In this document: in pieces, positions 63,185 through 64,000 of the stretch
Position numbering within the stretch: position 1 is the first letter of the stretch
Layout: each line of letters opens with the position of its first letter
Source of the DNA: Micromonospora pallida
GTDB lineage: Bacteria > Actinomycetota > Actinomycetes > Mycobacteriales > Micromonosporaceae
Direction: 5' to 3'
NCBI RefSeq assembly: GCF_900090325.1
Contig: NZ_FMHW01000002.1
Location: forward strand, 744,001-808,000
Length of the DNA: 64,000 bases
Program-made: the position numbers and the translations under genes
The notes under the pieces: model-generated
The model's input: only the letters and a program-made list of their open reading frames with translations
What the model was told of the DNA's origin: nothing
Database searches by the model: none

Positions 63185-64000
63185 ATGGTGAAGGGTCGAT
63201 CACGGGGCCTCCTGGTCGGGGGGCTGGTCGTGGCCTTGGTGGCCACACTGGGCGGGATGGAGGCCGTGACGGGCCGCGATCCCGGCCGCACCGACCAGGC
63301 TGCGCACAGCGCAAAGGATGACGAGGGCGGTCTGCTGTCGCGGCTGGGTGACGCCGCACGTGGGCTGGTCGACGGCGGGCCCGACCGGGCGCGGCCGGAG
63401 GCGATCAGCGCGGGGCTGTTCCGGTCCGAGAAGGCCTTGCCGGGGAAGGAATGGCCGGCGCAGAAGCGGGTGCGCGAGCTGACCGGCAAGCGCACCGCGA
63501 ACGGTCGGGTCTATCAACTGGCGGATGGCCGGACGCAGGCGGAGATCTCGGCGGAGCCGGTGCACTACCGGGACGCGAAGGGCCGGTGGCAGGCCATCGA
63601 CACCACCGTGCGTCCCACTTCGGAGAAGGGGTATGTGCAGGGCAACCGCACGAACACCTTCACCAGCCTGTTCGGTGACACCTCGAAGGATCTGGTCCGG
63701 TTCGAGGCCGAAGGCAGGAGCATCGAGCTGGGCCTGACGGGTGCCGCGAAGAGCGTGACGCCGACGGTGTCCGGGTCGACGGTTACCTACCCGGGAGTGG
63801 CCGGGGGCGCGGACGTGGTCTACGACGTGTCCAGCACCGCCCTGAAGGAAATGATCGTGTTGCGGAAGGCACCGACCGGGCCGGTGTCGTACACGTTCAC
63901 CCTCGATACTGCTGGTCTGACCGCTCGGCAGCGGGCGGACGGGTCGATCGCGTTCGTGCGTCCGTCCGGTGGTGAGCCGGTGTTCGTGATGCCTGCGCCG
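63185..64000 (+). CDS. RHS family large secreted protein, N-terminal part (runs off window)
   Basis: The frame is open to the window end (272 codons). It starts with a signal sequence (MVKGRSRGLLVGGLVVALVA) and continues with the typical N-terminal region of actinobacterial RHS repeat or DNRLRE proteins: VYQLADGRTQAEISAEPVHY, DAKGRWQAIDTTVRP, NTFTSLFGDTSKDLVRFE and YPGVAGGADVVYDVS. The expected YD repeats and toxin tip lie outside. GGAGG precedes the ATG closely. The N-terminal-less RHS fragment at 37 kb could be a displaced tip of this or a similar gene. Confidence 0.85.
   Translation, partial: MVKGRSRGLLVGGLVVALVATLGGMEAVTGRDPGRTDQAAHSAKDDEGGLLSRLGDAARGLVDGGPDRARPEAISAGLFRSEKALPGKEWPAQKRVRELTGKRTANGRVYQLADGRTQAEISAEPVHYRDAKGRWQAIDTTVRPTSEKGYVQGNRTNTFTSLFGDTSKDLVRFEAEGRSIELGLTGAAKSVTPTVSGSTVTYPGVAGGADVVYDVSSTALKEMIVLRKAPTGPVSYTFTLDTAGLTARQRADGSIAFVRPSGGEPVFVMPAP

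Overview
The window is GC-rich actinobacterial DNA with GTG starts, AGGAGG-type ribosome sites, leaderless genes and typical gene families: a CUT1 sugar transporter, part of a conservon, F420/LLM enzymes, SARP regulators, an FxSxx-COOH RiPP locus and RHS proteins. Gene content and the GGGGCCCC-rich intergenic hairpin suggest Micromonosporaceae, probably Micromonospora. This is a judgement from the sequence, not a database match.

Positions 1-30.7 kb look like ordinary chromosome. In order: a four-gene sugar ABC transporter (LpqY-SugABC order), a PRC-barrel/DUF2382 stress protein, a Wzy/O-antigen-ligase-like membrane protein, a GNAT acetyltransferase, a WrbA-like flavoprotein, and a fused anthranilate synthase. 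The synthase is preceded by a leaderless 19-residue leader peptide with two adjacent Trp codons and alternative hairpins. Then come an FGGY kinase, a conservon-type sensor plus roadblock protein, DUF3159, PAP2, PEBP, LtrA, LLM and CPBP proteins. A MoxR-DUF58-transglutaminase operon follows, with two upstream fibronectin-III membrane proteins.

A tRNA-Leu(GAG) gene at 30.68 kb marks the start of a mosaic accessory region reaching about 60.9 kb. Next to the tRNA are an AbrB-like protein and a broken tyrosine integrase. They are followed by a nest of insertion sequences: an IS1182 element inside an NF041680-type transposase gene, and an IS630 element at the tip of the same element. Next is an RHS protein that has lost its N-terminus but keeps a toxin-like tip and two possible immunity genes, then IS256 and IS5 elements.

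Two NTP-dependent conflict modules follow. The first is a Trypco1 protein paired with a trypsin-STAND NTPase-WD40 protein (42.7-47.2 kb). The second is an FxSxx-COOH locus (48.4-57.5 kb) with precursor FxsA, radical SAM/HExxH maturase FxsB, TIR-like FxsC, a KGGTGR ATPase, an AAC(3) family protein and a STAND-TPR protein. The STAND protein starts with a G-x-Q-V-G-x-G-N-x-Q motif. The small two-helix membrane protein translationally coupled to fxsB ends with almost the same motif. This is the layout expected of an amyloid-signalling NLR and its membrane effector, and it is the most interesting feature here.

The last part holds relics (DUF7662, aldo/keto reductase, serine recombinase), a RidA protein, a secreted anchored protein, a SARP-STAND regulator and the intact start of another large RHS protein that runs off the window. 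Several genes carry apparent single-base frame breaks, many in short G/C runs. Some may be sequencing errors and others real decay.
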